Assembly (NCBI GenBank): GCA_040367435.1
Contig: BAABWY010000005.1
Coordinates: 186,001-250,000, forward strand
Length of the DNA stretch: 64,000 nucleotides
Direction: 5' to 3'
DNA from: Hyphomicrobiales bacterium 4NK60-0047b
Lineage (GTDB): Bacteria; Pseudomonadota; Alphaproteobacteria; Rhizobiales; HXMU1428-3
In this document: one piece after another, positions 18,331-26,871 of the stretch
Layout of the letters: each line of letters opens with the position of its first letter
How positions within the stretch are numbered: the first letter of the stretch is position 1
Program-made: the position numbers and the translations under genes
The notes under the pieces: generated by a model
Database searches by the model: none
Told to the model about the DNA's origin: nothing
What the model saw: only the letters and a program-made list of their open reading frames with translations

Positions 18331-18371
18331 GTAGTAGGGTTGTTTGATTTCGTGTAGTAGGGTTGTTTGAT
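18326..18371 (+). repeat. 23-bp perfect tandem duplication at the end of repeat copy A
   Basis: Bases 18326-18348 are repeated exactly at 18349-18371 (unit begins ttcgtgtagtagggttg). The spacer after copy B (ttcatgtgggataggtttttg) is recognisably the same sequence unduplicated, so this is a recent local duplication of the inter-element spacer. Confidence 0.93.
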
Positions 18372-18373
18372 TC

Positions 18374-18440
18374 TCTCTCTCACAGCTATTATTTTTAGTG
18401 GAGTTTCAGGCTGCGCCCACCGGCAATCGCAAGAAACTGT
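18374..18440 (+). repeat. degenerate start of a second multi-hairpin repeat
   Basis: CTCTCTCACAGCTATT at 18374-18389 is one base from the family opening (CACGGCTATT). It stands where copy C stands relative to copy B. It is followed by a different hairpin with outer arms AGTTTC (18402-18407) / GAAACT (18433-18438). Read as a decayed or truncated tandem copy. Confidence 0.5.
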
Positions 18441-18787
18441 GTCAGGCAGCAACATCTAATTTTTCAATTTGAGTTTTTCTTTGCTTCGCAGCGTTATATT
18501 TAACTGCTTTTAGTTAGATCAGAAGAGCTGAAAAAAACCTTCTAATTTATTTCTCAAAACCAGCCCTGACAGCGTGAAAGCTCAATTCATAAGGTGTTGT
18601 TCATCAGCCAATCAACAATATTTAATCAATAATCAACTTTATTATAATACACTAAATTTTACTTAATAACCTGCTTTATTTTAGTTTACTTTTTTTTAAC
18701 TTACTAAACAAGCATACGTGATTTCTATATTAACTATATACTAATCAATTGAATGTGTTTGGTCCTCTGTTGTTTAGGAGAGATGTT
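18441..18787. other. AT-rich region upstream of the response regulator
   Basis: No gene. Very AT-rich from 18610 to 18750 with poly-T/A tracts, consistent with a promoter or UP-element region for the downstream two-component operon. A ribosome binding site AGGAGA ends about 5 nt before the TTG at 18788. No specific operator was recognised. Confidence 0.4.
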
Positions 18788-19633
18788 TTGCCAAAGATTT
18801 TATGCGTTGATGACGAAGAAGACCTCAGACAGGATATTGTCGAAGAGCTGCAAGATGCTGGCTATGAAGTTATTGAAGCCTCCAATGGTAAAGAAGGACT
18901 GCAAGCCATTTTAAATGGTGAACCGGACCTTGTGGTTAGCGACATTACAATGCCTGTGATGGATGGCTATGAATTAATTTCTACCTTAAGAACAAAACAT
19001 CCCAAATTTGACGAAATGCCTTTTATTTTCCTTTCCGCACTTGCTGATAAGGAAAATGTTTTAAAGGGAATGAAAACCGGCTCTGATGATTACATAACCA
19101 AGCCGATAGATTTTGATATCCTTTTAGCCAAAGTTGAAACTCGCCTGCGTCAAGCTGGTCGTATGATTGAGCGTAAGAAGAAAGAACACCTTTTATTATA
19201 TAAAGCCATGAAGAAACGGCAAAATAACGAGGGTGGGCAAGAACCAGCTAAGACACCCCCTCCAGTTGCTAAGAATTTTGTTTTCGTTGGGAAACAAGGG
19301 GCTATGCAATCTGAATTCAAGAGTCTTTTGGAGCAAGAAGGAAATAAAGTAACCACATTTTCCAGCGGCCGAACTTATTTGACGAAAAGAAAACAGATCT
19401 CAGCTGACATTTACTTCTTCTGGCTTAAAACTGATGACTTTGATTTTCCTAAGATTTACTCACGCTGCAATGCTCAGGAGAATAAAATGGTTTATGTGAC
19501 AGAACCATCAGATAGAAAATTTACGAAATTTTTATTGTCTAAAATCGATCTGACGGAATTAACTGGAGTACTAAAACTCCCTTCTGAACATGGTGAAATA
19601 CATGGTCAAATTTCACAGTGGATGAAGGATTAA
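18788..19633 (+). CDS. response regulator with REC domain and possible second pseudo-receiver
   Basis: 281 aa from TTG at 18788 (MPKILCVDDEEDL), preferred because AGGAGA precedes it at 18776-18783. The receiver domain spans residues 1-122: acidic D8, D9, phospho-acceptor D52 in VSDITMPVMDGY, and lysine in YITKPID near 102. Residues about 155-281 have alternating strand/helix pattern (FVFVGKQGAMQSEFKSLLEQ ... MVYVTEPSDRKF ... LTGVLKLP) that looks like a second, degenerate receiver fold. I see no DNA-binding or output enzyme motif. It leads a three-gene unit with a di-heme peroxidase and a histidine kinase, the likely cognate kinase. Confidence 0.8.
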   Translation: MPKILCVDDEEDLRQDIVEELQDAGYEVIEASNGKEGLQAILNGEPDLVVSDITMPVMDGYELISTLRTKHPKFDEMPFIFLSALADKENVLKGMKTGSDDYITKPIDFDILLAKVETRLRQAGRMIERKKKEHLLLYKAMKKRQNNEGGQEPAKTPPPVAKNFVFVGKQGAMQSEFKSLLEQEGNKVTTFSSGRTYLTKRKQISADIYFFWLKTDDFDFPKIYSRCNAQENKMVYVTEPSDRKFTKFLLSKIDLTELTGVLKLPSEHGEIHGQISQWMKD

Positions 19634-19687
19634 TGTTTTTTCGTTTTTAACTTTTTTACTAGGGCGTAGGATTGCTGCGAGATTTCA

Positions 19688-20701
19688 ATGCGTAACTTTC
19701 TAAAACTAATTATAAGTTTCGGGTTCTTGGCTGTTTCTCCTGCGCTGAGTTTAGCCGACGAGGCTCTCTCTTTAAAAAGTCAATTCAAACGGCCATTAGA
19801 AATTAAATTCCCTAAATCAGCTCCCTATTCCCCTCAACTCGTTACTTTGGGAAAAATGCTTTTTTTTGATCCACGACTATCAGGGAAAAACAATCTCAAT
19901 TGCGCCAGTTGCCATAACCCTTCATTTGGTTATGAGGTGCCTGTCAAAACGCCAATAGGTGCAACGCTCACCCCTCTAAAACGTCAAGCACCAACTTTAC
20001 TGAATATGGCTTGGGTTGCCCCCCTCTTTTGGGATGGACGTGCAGAAACACTTGAAGAGCAAGCGGCGGGGCCCATCACTCATCCAGATGAGATGGGCGG
20101 TAACTTTGATACGATTATAGAAAGATTGAACAAAAGTTCAGAATATAAAAAATTTTTCCACTACCTCTTCCCGCAAACCGGCATAACACGCACAAATATT
20201 TTAAAGGCCATTGCCACTTATGAGAGAACTATCATAGCGGGCTGGGCTCCTTTTGATAAATGGGTTGATGGTGACGAAACAGCCATATCAAGTGCCGCAA
20301 AAAGAGGATTTATCATTTTTAACGGTGCTGGGAAATGTGCCGCATGTCATTCTGGATGGAATTTCACAGATAATAAATTCCATGATATTGGCCTTGAAAT
20401 AAAAGAAAAAGATTTAGGACGAGCCGTACAAGACCCTGATGATATATTTGCTAAAAATGCTTTTAAAACACCCACTCTTAGGAACCTCTCTCACCGTGCT
20501 CCTTTTATGCACAATGGTTGTTTTGAAACTTTAGAGGATGTGATTGATCATTATGTGGATGGAATTATTAAACGACCCTCGACATCACCCTTTATAATGA
20601 ATGCCCCCTTAAGCAATGGTCAGAAAGCAGATTTGATTGCTTTTTTAAAGTCTTTAAGTGCTGAACACCAAGATGTCAGCATGCCCATTCTACCTAATTG
20701 A
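19688..20701 (+). CDS. di-heme cytochrome c peroxidase (MauG/CcpA family)
   Basis: 337 aa periplasmic protein. The signal peptide spans residues 1-23 (MRNFLKLIISFGFLAVSPALSLA). Two c-type heme motifs are present, CASCH near residue 76 and CAACH near residue 220. Family motifs include WDGRAETLEEQA near 117, GPITHPDEMG and TPTLRNLSHRAPFMHNG near 262. The protein reduces H2O2 with electrons from a cytochrome c or, in MauG-like members, oxidises another protein. It sits between a response regulator and a histidine kinase with gaps of 54 and 10 bp, so it may serve as, or be controlled by, the redox signal of that pair. The ccm genes elsewhere in the window provide heme attachment. Confidence 0.9.
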   Translation: MRNFLKLIISFGFLAVSPALSLADEALSLKSQFKRPLEIKFPKSAPYSPQLVTLGKMLFFDPRLSGKNNLNCASCHNPSFGYEVPVKTPIGATLTPLKRQAPTLLNMAWVAPLFWDGRAETLEEQAAGPITHPDEMGGNFDTIIERLNKSSEYKKFFHYLFPQTGITRTNILKAIATYERTIIAGWAPFDKWVDGDETAISSAAKRGFIIFNGAGKCAACHSGWNFTDNKFHDIGLEIKEKDLGRAVQDPDDIFAKNAFKTPTLRNLSHRAPFMHNGCFETLEDVIDHYVDGIIKRPSTSPFIMNAPLSNGQKADLIAFLKSLSAEHQDVSMPILPN

Positions 20702-20711
20702 GGGACTAATT

Positions 20712-22259
20712 ATGACATCTATGCGTTCAAAAATTTTCATATCTATCTTTGCAACATTGCTATTAGGCATCATGCTTTGTGGTTATCTTTTTTACGTAGC
20801 AAAATTAGGTAATCATCAAGTCCAAGAAATTACTTATAAGACTTTTAAAACAGCTGAATATTCTGAAGCGTTCCATGATAGTTTTAAAACCATGAATGCT
20901 CTGACCAAACGCGTTTTGACCATGTCAAATTTCATCACAAAAGAAAAAATAAAAGAACAATTTGAAATCACCAATAAAGCTTTTTCAAAGGCCTCTAAAG
21001 GCATGGCTGAATATTCACTCAATCCATCAATTCAACAAAAATTTCAACAAATAAAACTCCATAAAGAAGCATGGGTGAGGGATAGCAAATTACTATTAGG
21101 ATTAGAACAAAGTGATACAATTCCTATCTTGGAGATTTACAAGCGCCGACAAGAAAACCTTCATCATGCACTAGATGAATTTCTTTCACTGGCAAAAAAG
21201 GAAGCCTCGGAACAACTTCTTCTTTCTGAAAAACAGTTGGACAAAACTTTACAGACGACCTTTGGACTTACCTTGATGATCTCTGTTGTCTTTACTATTT
21301 GTGCATATTTCCTTGCCCGTGGCTTAAGTAATCCACTTATTAGTTTGGTGCGTACAGCTGAACAGTTGTCAACAGGTAACACTGACGTAACCTTTACCCA
21401 AGCAAATCGGAGGGATGAAATTGGTGCTGTGGTACGTGCTGTTGCAGGCTTTCGTGATGGCGTGATCGACCGATTATCATTGCAAGAAAGTTTTAAATTG
21501 CAAACGGAAGAGTTGAAGGAAGCCCTTTCTAAAGAAAAAGAACTTAATGAATTACAAAGCGAATTTGTCTCTATGGCAAGCCATGAATTTCGCACTCCAT
21601 TGGCAATTATTGATGCATCTGCCCGCCGTATGGAACGCCGTAAGGAAAAACTATCTCCCGATGATATTGGCAAAAAAACCAAAAAAATTCACAATGCGGT
21701 TAACCGTATGCTCGGCTTAATTGAATCAACATTAATGATGGCCAGGGCCGATAAGGGCAAGCTATCCATTTCACCTAAAGAGTTAAATTTGCGTGAGCTT
21801 ATAGAGCAATGTTGTGAAACTCAAAATGAGATTGTAGCTAGTCACACAGTAACTTATGACCTTGAAGATTTGCCAGAAATTTTTATTGGAGATCAAGCGG
21901 CTCTCACACAGGTTATGACCAACCTATTATCGAATGCAGTAAAGTACTCTCCAGATTCCTTTACAATTGAGGTAAAGGGGTGGGTTCAGAATGCTGATAT
22001 CTACATTTCCGTTCAGGACCATGGGTTGGGCATGGATGAAGAGGATGTCTCAAATTTATTTGGCCGTTTTTTCCGTGCGAAAACATCAACAGGTATTCCT
22101 GGAACTGGAATAGGACTTAACTTGGTCAAAACACTTATTGAACTGCATGATGGTGAAATCTCTGCCTTGTCCTCACAAGGGAAAGGCAGCACCTTTACTT
22201 TCCGGCTTCCTATGAAAGATGAAAATTATAATAACCCTGATTTGGAGATAGCGGTGTGA
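20712..22259 (+). CDS. membrane sensor histidine kinase (HAMP-HisKA-HATPase)
   Basis: 515 aa from the ATG at 20712, 10 bp past the peroxidase stop with GAGGG upstream. TM1 covers about residues 6-30. A helical periplasmic region of about 165 residues lacks Cys, and TM2 covers about 178-200 (FGLTLMISVVFTICAYFLA). HAMP follows (about 201-255). The phospho-acceptor is H291 in SMASHEFRTPLAI. The ATPase boxes follow: N-box NLLSNAVKYS, G1 DHGLGMDEEDV, G2 GTGIGLNLV. Probably phosphorylates the response regulator two genes upstream. The last 34 bp overlap the convergent P-loop gene. Confidence 0.88.
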   Translation: MTSMRSKIFISIFATLLLGIMLCGYLFYVAKLGNHQVQEITYKTFKTAEYSEAFHDSFKTMNALTKRVLTMSNFITKEKIKEQFEITNKAFSKASKGMAEYSLNPSIQQKFQQIKLHKEAWVRDSKLLLGLEQSDTIPILEIYKRRQENLHHALDEFLSLAKKEASEQLLLSEKQLDKTLQTTFGLTLMISVVFTICAYFLARGLSNPLISLVRTAEQLSTGNTDVTFTQANRRDEIGAVVRAVAGFRDGVIDRLSLQESFKLQTEELKEALSKEKELNELQSEFVSMASHEFRTPLAIIDASARRMERRKEKLSPDDIGKKTKKIHNAVNRMLGLIESTLMMARADKGKLSISPKELNLRELIEQCCETQNEIVASHTVTYDLEDLPEIFIGDQAALTQVMTNLLSNAVKYSPDSFTIEVKGWVQNADIYISVQDHGLGMDEEDVSNLFGRFFRAKTSTGIPGTGIGLNLVKTLIELHDGEISALSSQGKGSTFTFRLPMKDENYNNPDLEIAV

Positions 22260-22738
22260 AGGGTAATATTCAGGCTTTCACTTGGAGTTGGCGGCATGAA
22301 GTAACTGGTAATTAAATCGAAGTCATCTTCAGAAGCAGAGAATTCATGATTACCAGATTCATTTCTCTTTTTTAGACGGGCTTTACAGAGTTCATCTGGC
22401 ACATCAATAAAATGTAGTTCATGCCTCACACCAGCAGCATCACTAATTCCTTTCATCCACTCACGTATAGAAACCGTATTGGCAGGAAAATCCAGCACAA
22501 CAGAAACTCCGGAACTTAGTATTTGGCCAACATGACTGCCCATCACTTGACGCAGGCGTTTTGAGCACCTGATGTAGTCATCTATGTTCGATATTTCTTC
22601 AGGGTAGAGCTGCGATAGCCAGGCATCTTCGCTTATGAGTAGCGTTGATGGCTCATCTGCGAGCTTGGAAGCTAATCTTGATTTCCCAGCTGCGATTTTT
22701 CCGCAGATAAGATGCAAAGTTGGAAGATCGTTAGACAT
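22226..22738 (-). CDS. small P-loop kinase-like ATPase
   Basis: 170 aa. The Walker A motif GKIAAGKS is at residues 13-20. A DxD-like start LLISEDAWL follows near 33. GVSVVLDFPANTVSIREW near 79 resembles the second-strand acid of AAA_33/zeta-toxin/gluconate-kinase-type small-molecule kinases, and CKARLKKRN near 112 is an arginine-rich lid. Such proteins phosphorylate small substrates; which one cannot be told. It converges on and overlaps the histidine-kinase gene by 34 bp, so antisense interference at the 3' ends is possible. No antitoxin gene is adjacent, so a toxin role is not supported. Confidence 0.72.
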   Translation of the reverse strand: MSNDLPTLHLICGKIAAGKSRLASKLADEPSTLLISEDAWLSQLYPEEISNIDDYIRCSKRLRQVMGSHVGQILSSGVSVVLDFPANTVSIREWMKGISDAAGVRHELHFIDVPDELCKARLKKRNESGNHEFSASEDDFDLITSYFMPPTPSESLNITLHTAISKSGLL

Positions 22739-23053
22739 TGGTTTTCCTCAAAAAATGCAGATGAACGTCACTTAAGACGTTGGGGCAAACAAATAGAAAT
22801 CCCGACCTAAGTGGTTAAGCCGGGTTGCTAATTCGAATAACACCAGCCAATAGGCATATTGTTGTTTGATGAAAAATCATGACTTTGTTCATATCATATT
22901 GCCAAGATTTAATACAAGAGTGCCCCTAGAATAGCTGAATGAAACCATGTAAAAAGAACCATCATGTTTAAAGCTGATACACAGAAGAGAAACATTTTTG
23001 AGAAACGTTCTGAACCTGAAAATGGGTGAGCTAGTTTGCTCTTAAAGATTGAT
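22739..23053. other. intergenic region with weak minus-strand hairpin (315 bp)
   Basis: No gene seen. On the minus strand, CCCGGCTTAA-ccac-TTAGGTCGGG (complement of about 22800-22823) forms a 10-bp stem with G-T pairs followed by a T-containing tract. It may end the MerR/B12 transcript about 230 bp downstream of its stop. The remainder is AT-rich without recognised signals. Confidence 0.35.
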
Positions 23054-23953
23054 TTAACCTGATTTTTGTCTTTTTAGAAATTTGAGTTTTTCATAAAAAG
23101 GTTCATAGCTTGTAAGTATTGAACTTCGGTCAGGGAAAGAAAATTTAGAGTTCTTTGTCTCAGAATTTGTTCCAATCCATAGCCCTATTTCTTTTGGTAG
23201 TTCCTTGCTTAAATGTGTTAGCTCATTTTCCAAAGTATCATCGTGTTTTTGATTGACTATACTTAGTACTACCGCGGCAGGATTGAATTCATCGATCATA
23301 CCTATCAAATCTTCAAACGGTAAATTAGGCCCTAAATAATGACAATGAAACCCTTCAGAAGCGGCTATATAACTGCCCATCAAAAGGCCAATTTCATGAA
23401 GCTCTTTACTCGGTGTTGTGAAGATTATAGTCGGCCCATTGGCTGACATTTGCAAGGTTCTTATGGCGACCGTTATTTCTTCCTTAAAGATGCTTGTTAA
23501 GGCGTGCTCTGTGGCGATATTAATGGTTTTGTTTAACCACAATTCACCGATTTTTCTCCATGTTGGAGATAGAATATATTCAACGATGCTTGTTGGTTGA
23601 TGAAGAGAGGCTGCATAACCTACTAAGAAGCGGAACCGTTTTAAATCAGAATTTTGAACCGCTTGCAAAAGATCATCTAATAGTTTTTGTTCCTCTTGAC
23701 GCAAGCTCACACGACTTGGCAGGTCACAAAGTTCTTCCAACTCTTTTATAGATTTATTCGCCAAATGTCTTATGGGGTGCCCTGCCTTTACAAGGGAGGA
23801 CAATTTGCTGAGTTTACTTAAATCTTGCTCGCTATAGATACGCTGGCCTTTTTGATCTCTTGAGGGGGCAAGAAATTCAAAACGGCGTTCCCATGTTCTT
23901 AATGTCTCAGAGTTTATGCCAGTTAAATTTGAGATAGCTTTGATTGAATACAT
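23054..23953 (-). CDS. MerR-family regulator with B12-binding domain (CarH/LitR type)
   Basis: 299 aa. The N-terminal MerR helix-turn-helix is at residues 1-70 (YSIKAISNLTGINSETLRTWERRF). A helical cap domain is at about 85-165, and a cobalamin-binding Rossmann-like domain at about 172-295. The cap shows W139 followed after nine residues by E149-H150, the W-x9-EH signature of adenosylcobalamin photoreceptors. The B12 domain has E184-L185-H186-E187-I188-G189, placing H186 as the cobalt ligand (E-x-H-x-x-G). The residue after W139 is Leu rather than the His seen in Thermus CarH. Family members bind DNA as tetramers in the dark and let go in light. It is divergent from a chemoreceptor gene with 11-bp direct repeats between them. 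Confidence 0.85.
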   Translation of the reverse strand: MYSIKAISNLTGINSETLRTWERRFEFLAPSRDQKGQRIYSEQDLSKLSKLSSLVKAGHPIRHLANKSIKELEELCDLPSRVSLRQEEQKLLDDLLQAVQNSDLKRFRFLVGYAASLHQPTSIVEYILSPTWRKIGELWLNKTINIATEHALTSIFKEEITVAIRTLQMSANGPTIIFTTPSKELHEIGLLMGSYIAASEGFHCHYLGPNLPFEDLIGMIDEFNPAAVVLSIVNQKHDDTLENELTHLSKELPKEIGLWIGTNSETKNSKFSFPDRSSILTSYEPFYEKLKFLKRQKSG

Positions 23954-24070
23954 TGATTTAGAAGCCCAAACAGCGTGATGCGAATCAGTCTTATCCTCAC
24001 ATCTTACAATAAAAGAAACAGAACATGGTCAACCTTTCACTCTTATGAACATTATTTTTATAATTAATAA

Positions 24071-24096
24071 GTTGTTCACAGGTTGTTCAGTATGAT
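24071..24096 (+). promoter_or_regulatory. candidate CarH-type operator and -10 element
   Basis: Two copies of GTTGTTCA start at 24071 and 24082, exactly 11 bp apart. TATGAT at 24091-24096 resembles a -10 box for the chemoreceptor gene starting at 24131. CarH-type regulators bind 11-bp-spaced direct repeats overlapping promoters, so this is the best operator candidate in the gap. The -35 is not convincing. Confidence 0.5.
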
Positions 24097-24130
24097 GCAT
24101 TTGCGTAAAAGTGAATGAAAAGGAAGTATC

Positions 24131-25927
24131 ATGGAGTTTGCACAAGATAGAGAAAGTAAGCATCTTGAGACCACTCAAAAATTACAATCAATGAGTGTTG
24201 GCACAAAGGTACTTGCTATTGTGGGTTTTTGTATTGGCTTATTGGTTGCTGTTGCAGGAATAAGTATTTGGCAAATGTCTCGTATTGGGGTTGAAATCAA
24301 CGGAATTGCTGAACGAGACCTTCCCCTCACAGTTATACTTACGAAAGTTACAACCCATCAACTTGAACAATCCATACGGTTAGAGCGCGTTTTAAGAGCC
24401 AAAGGCATTCGTGAAACTGCTGGTTCAGCGGAAGAAAATTTTAAGCTAGCTTTTCAAGACTTTAAAAATTACGCCAACAAGGTTGATAAAGAAATTTTGG
24501 CTGCTGAAGACATCGCCCAAAAAGCCCTTCAACAAGCAAGTTTGGAAAAAGACCGCAAATTATTTTCTGATGTATTTAAAAAATTGAAACGTATTGAGCT
24601 TGAGCATAAGGAATTTGACAAGCATGCGATTGAAGCAATTGCTGCTGCTGAGGCGGGTGATTTTGCGACTGCTCTAAAATTATTACCAATTATATTAAAA
24701 GAAGAAACTGAGCTAAATCATACACTGGAAGAAATGCTCTTGAATATAGAAAATTTCACCTCTAAAGCTGCAATAAAAGCTGAGGAACATGAAAAATTTG
24801 CCTTAAAATTGATAAGCTTCATTTCTATTGCTGCCATTTTCATTGGTATTTTTTTCTCATGGTATCTAGTCAGTCATACGATTTCAAAACCGCTTTCAAC
24901 TATTGTGACAGCTCTTGATGCTCTTTCTAAAAATGATTTTAGCATTGAAGTTGATGTAAAGAGAAATGACGAGATAGGGGCCGTGGCGAGAGCTTGTTTG
25001 CTTTTCAAAAACATCTTGATGAAAACAAAAGAACTTGAAGCTTCACAGAAACTGCAAGAAGAGCAACTAAAAAATGAAAAGAAAAAATTCATGGCTCAAC
25101 TTGCTGATGATTTTGAGAATGCTGTTGGAGTTATGGTTGAGAAAGTTTCTCATTCAGCTGAAGCATTAAATCGTTCTGCTGAGCAAATGGCCAAAGCTTC
25201 AGAAAAAAGTAGCCAGCAATCACAAACCGTTGCTGCTGCTTCTGAGCAAGCATCACAGAACGTAAACTCAGTGGCCTCAGCTTCAGAGCAAATGTCAGTA
25301 TCTATCAGTGAAATCAGTCAACAAATTACCCTTTCAAATCAGACATCTTTGTCAGCTGTTGAGCAAGCGAAGGTAACAGGGAAAGAGATTACTGAGCTAG
25401 CTACAATGGCCGATGAAATTGGTCAGGTTGTTTCTCTTATTTCTGATATTGCAGAGCAAACTAATTTATTAGCGCTAAACGCTACTATTGAAGCAGCACG
25501 TGCGGGAGATGTTGGCAAGGGCTTTTCTGTTGTTGCTTCGGAAGTAAAAAACTTAGCTGATCAAACTGCTAAAGCAACTGAAGAAATTTCATCACAAATT
25601 GAGGCCGTTCAGTCTGCGACACAAAGTTCCGTAAACTCTATTGAGGGAATTGGCAATACGATCACTGAAATCAACGAAGCGACATTAGCCATTACGGCAG
25701 CAATGGAAGAGCAAGGCGCAACGACGGGGGATATTGCACGTAATGTAAATGAAGCTGCAATAGGAACAACCGAAGTTTCAAAGAATATTATTGAAGTTAA
25801 AGAGGCATCTCATCAAACTGGTATCGTCGCCAACAATGTTCTGGCTTCTTCTGAAGAACTTTCCAATCATACTTTACTTTTAAAAACGGAGATAAATGAA
25901 TTTCTTAAAGAGGTTAGAACTGCTTAG
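24131..25927 (+). CDS. methyl-accepting chemotaxis protein
   Basis: 598 aa receptor. TM1 is at about residues 27-50. A periplasmic four-helix-bundle-like domain of about 165 residues follows ([23 protein letters not shown] near 72). TM2 is at about 218-241 ([18 protein letters not shown]) and HAMP at about 242-295. The cytoplasmic coiled coil has the conserved hairpin tip [35 protein letters not shown] near residue 445. It lacks a C-terminal CheR/CheB pentapeptide. GGAAG precedes the ATG. No che genes are in the window, so it works with a pathway elsewhere. Light or B12 control through the divergent regulator is inferred, not shown. Confidence 0.93.
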   Translation: MEFAQDRESKHLETTQKLQSMSVGTKVLAIVGFCIGLLVAVAGISIWQMSRIGVEINGIAERDLPLTVILTKVTTHQLEQSIRLERVLRAKGIRETAGSAEENFKLAFQDFKNYANKVDKEILAAEDIAQKALQQASLEKDRKLFSDVFKKLKRIELEHKEFDKHAIEAIAAAEAGDFATALKLLPIILKEETELNHTLEEMLLNIENFTSKAAIKAEEHEKFALKLISFISIAAIFIGIFFSWYLVSHTISKPLSTIVTALDALSKNDFSIEVDVKRNDEIGAVARACLLFKNILMKTKELEASQKLQEEQLKNEKKKFMAQLADDFENAVGVMVEKVSHSAEALNRSAEQMAKASEKSSQQSQTVAAASEQASQNVNSVASASEQMSVSISEISQQITLSNQTSLSAVEQAKVTGKEITELATMADEIGQVVSLISDIAEQTNLLALNATIEAARAGDVGKGFSVVASEVKNLADQTAKATEEISSQIEAVQSATQSSVNSIEGIGNTITEINEATLAITAAMEEQGATTGDIARNVNEAAIGTTEVSKNIIEVKEASHQTGIVANNVLASSEELSNHTLLLKTEINEFLKEVRTA

Positions 25928-26001
25928 GTACACCGGCACTAATATAAAAGTTTGTAACAAGAAAATGATCTAATTTCTTAAACTATTGCATTTTGCATCT
26001 C

Positions 26002-26871
26002 TTACTTTAGGCAGGCCTTAATCCCCTCTCGGTAGGTTGGGTGTTTTAGTTTTATACCCAGCTCTTCTTTGATGCGTTTGTTGGAGACACGCTTGTTGTC
26101 TGAGTAAAAGCTTTTGGCCATTTTTGACATTTCGGCGTCTTTGAATTCTATCAATGGTGGGGTTTCTACGCCGAGAAGTTCGGCGGCATAGGCCAGCACA
26201 TCTTGGGGTGGTGCTGGCTCATCGTCGGCGATGTTATAGATCGCACCGGGATTAGGATTATGGCAGGAGGTCTCTAACACCATGGCGATGTCTTCCACAT
26301 GGGCGCGGTTAAAAACCTGCCCCTCTTTGTTGATGCGGCGGGCTTTTCCTGCTTTTAGTTTTTCAAGCGGCCCCCGACCTTTTCCATAAATGCCTGGCAA
26401 CCGGAAAATATGAACCGGGATGTCATGCTCTTTATTCAGAGCGATCCATTGATCTTCCGTTCTTTTGCGCCAGAGTGACCTGTCAGAGCCTGGCCTTGTT
26501 TCTGCATATTCATCAACCCACTCACCATCATGATTGCCATAAACACCGACGGTTGAGAGATAACCAATCCATTTTAGATTTTTATTGGCTAACAGGTCTT
26601 CCTGGTGATGTTTTAATAAGGGCCCGCCATCTAATTTTGGGCTGATGGAAATGAGAATATTTTCTGCTTCCCTTAAAATGGGACTTAATTCTTCGGATGG
26701 TGTTTGACCTGTGAAAATTACCGGCGTGGCACCGGCAGCCTCTATGGCACTTGCTTTCTCAATTGTTCTTGTGGTGCCCCACATTTTTTTAGCGGGGTAG
26801 AGTTTCATCATGGTTTGGGCGGTATATCCGGCACCTAAACACAGCAAGTCATTTTTATTGTTCATTTTCAA
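26002..26871 (-). CDS. NAD(P)-binding SDR / epimerase-like protein (YeeZ-like)
   Basis: 289 aa atypical/extended SDR. The nucleotide-binding loop LGAGYTAQTM is at residues 12-21 and TTRT near 34. IGYLSTVGVYGNHDGEWVDE near 137 contains the Ser/Tyr catalytic region. FRLPGIYGKGRGPLEKL near 182 and NRAHVEDIAMVL follow. Its start overlaps the end of queG by 17 bp, showing translational coupling. Similar proteins are annotated as NAD-dependent epimerases, with no firm substrate; adjacency to queG and GST genes recurs in Hyphomicrobiales but does not define function. Confidence 0.78.
   Translation of the reverse strand: MKMNNKNDLLCLGAGYTAQTMMKLYPAKKMWGTTRTIEKASAIEAAGATPVIFTGQTPSEELSPILREAENILISISPKLDGGPLLKHHQEDLLANKNLKWIGYLSTVGVYGNHDGEWVDEYAETRPGSDRSLWRKRTEDQWIALNKEHDIPVHIFRLPGIYGKGRGPLEKLKAGKARRINKEGQVFNRAHVEDIAMVLETSCHNPNPGAIYNIADDEPAPPQDVLAYAAELLGVETPPLIEFKDAEMSKMAKSFYSDNKRVSNKRIKEELGIKLKHPTYREGIKACLK

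Noticed and set aside
18225-18455. Minus-strand open frame across repeat copy A
   Set aside because: Produced by the GC-rich hairpin repeat, which is explained as a structured non-coding element.
22226-22738. P-loop protein as a zeta-type toxin
   Set aside because: No adjacent antitoxin gene; the Walker motif and size fit many small-molecule kinases equally well.
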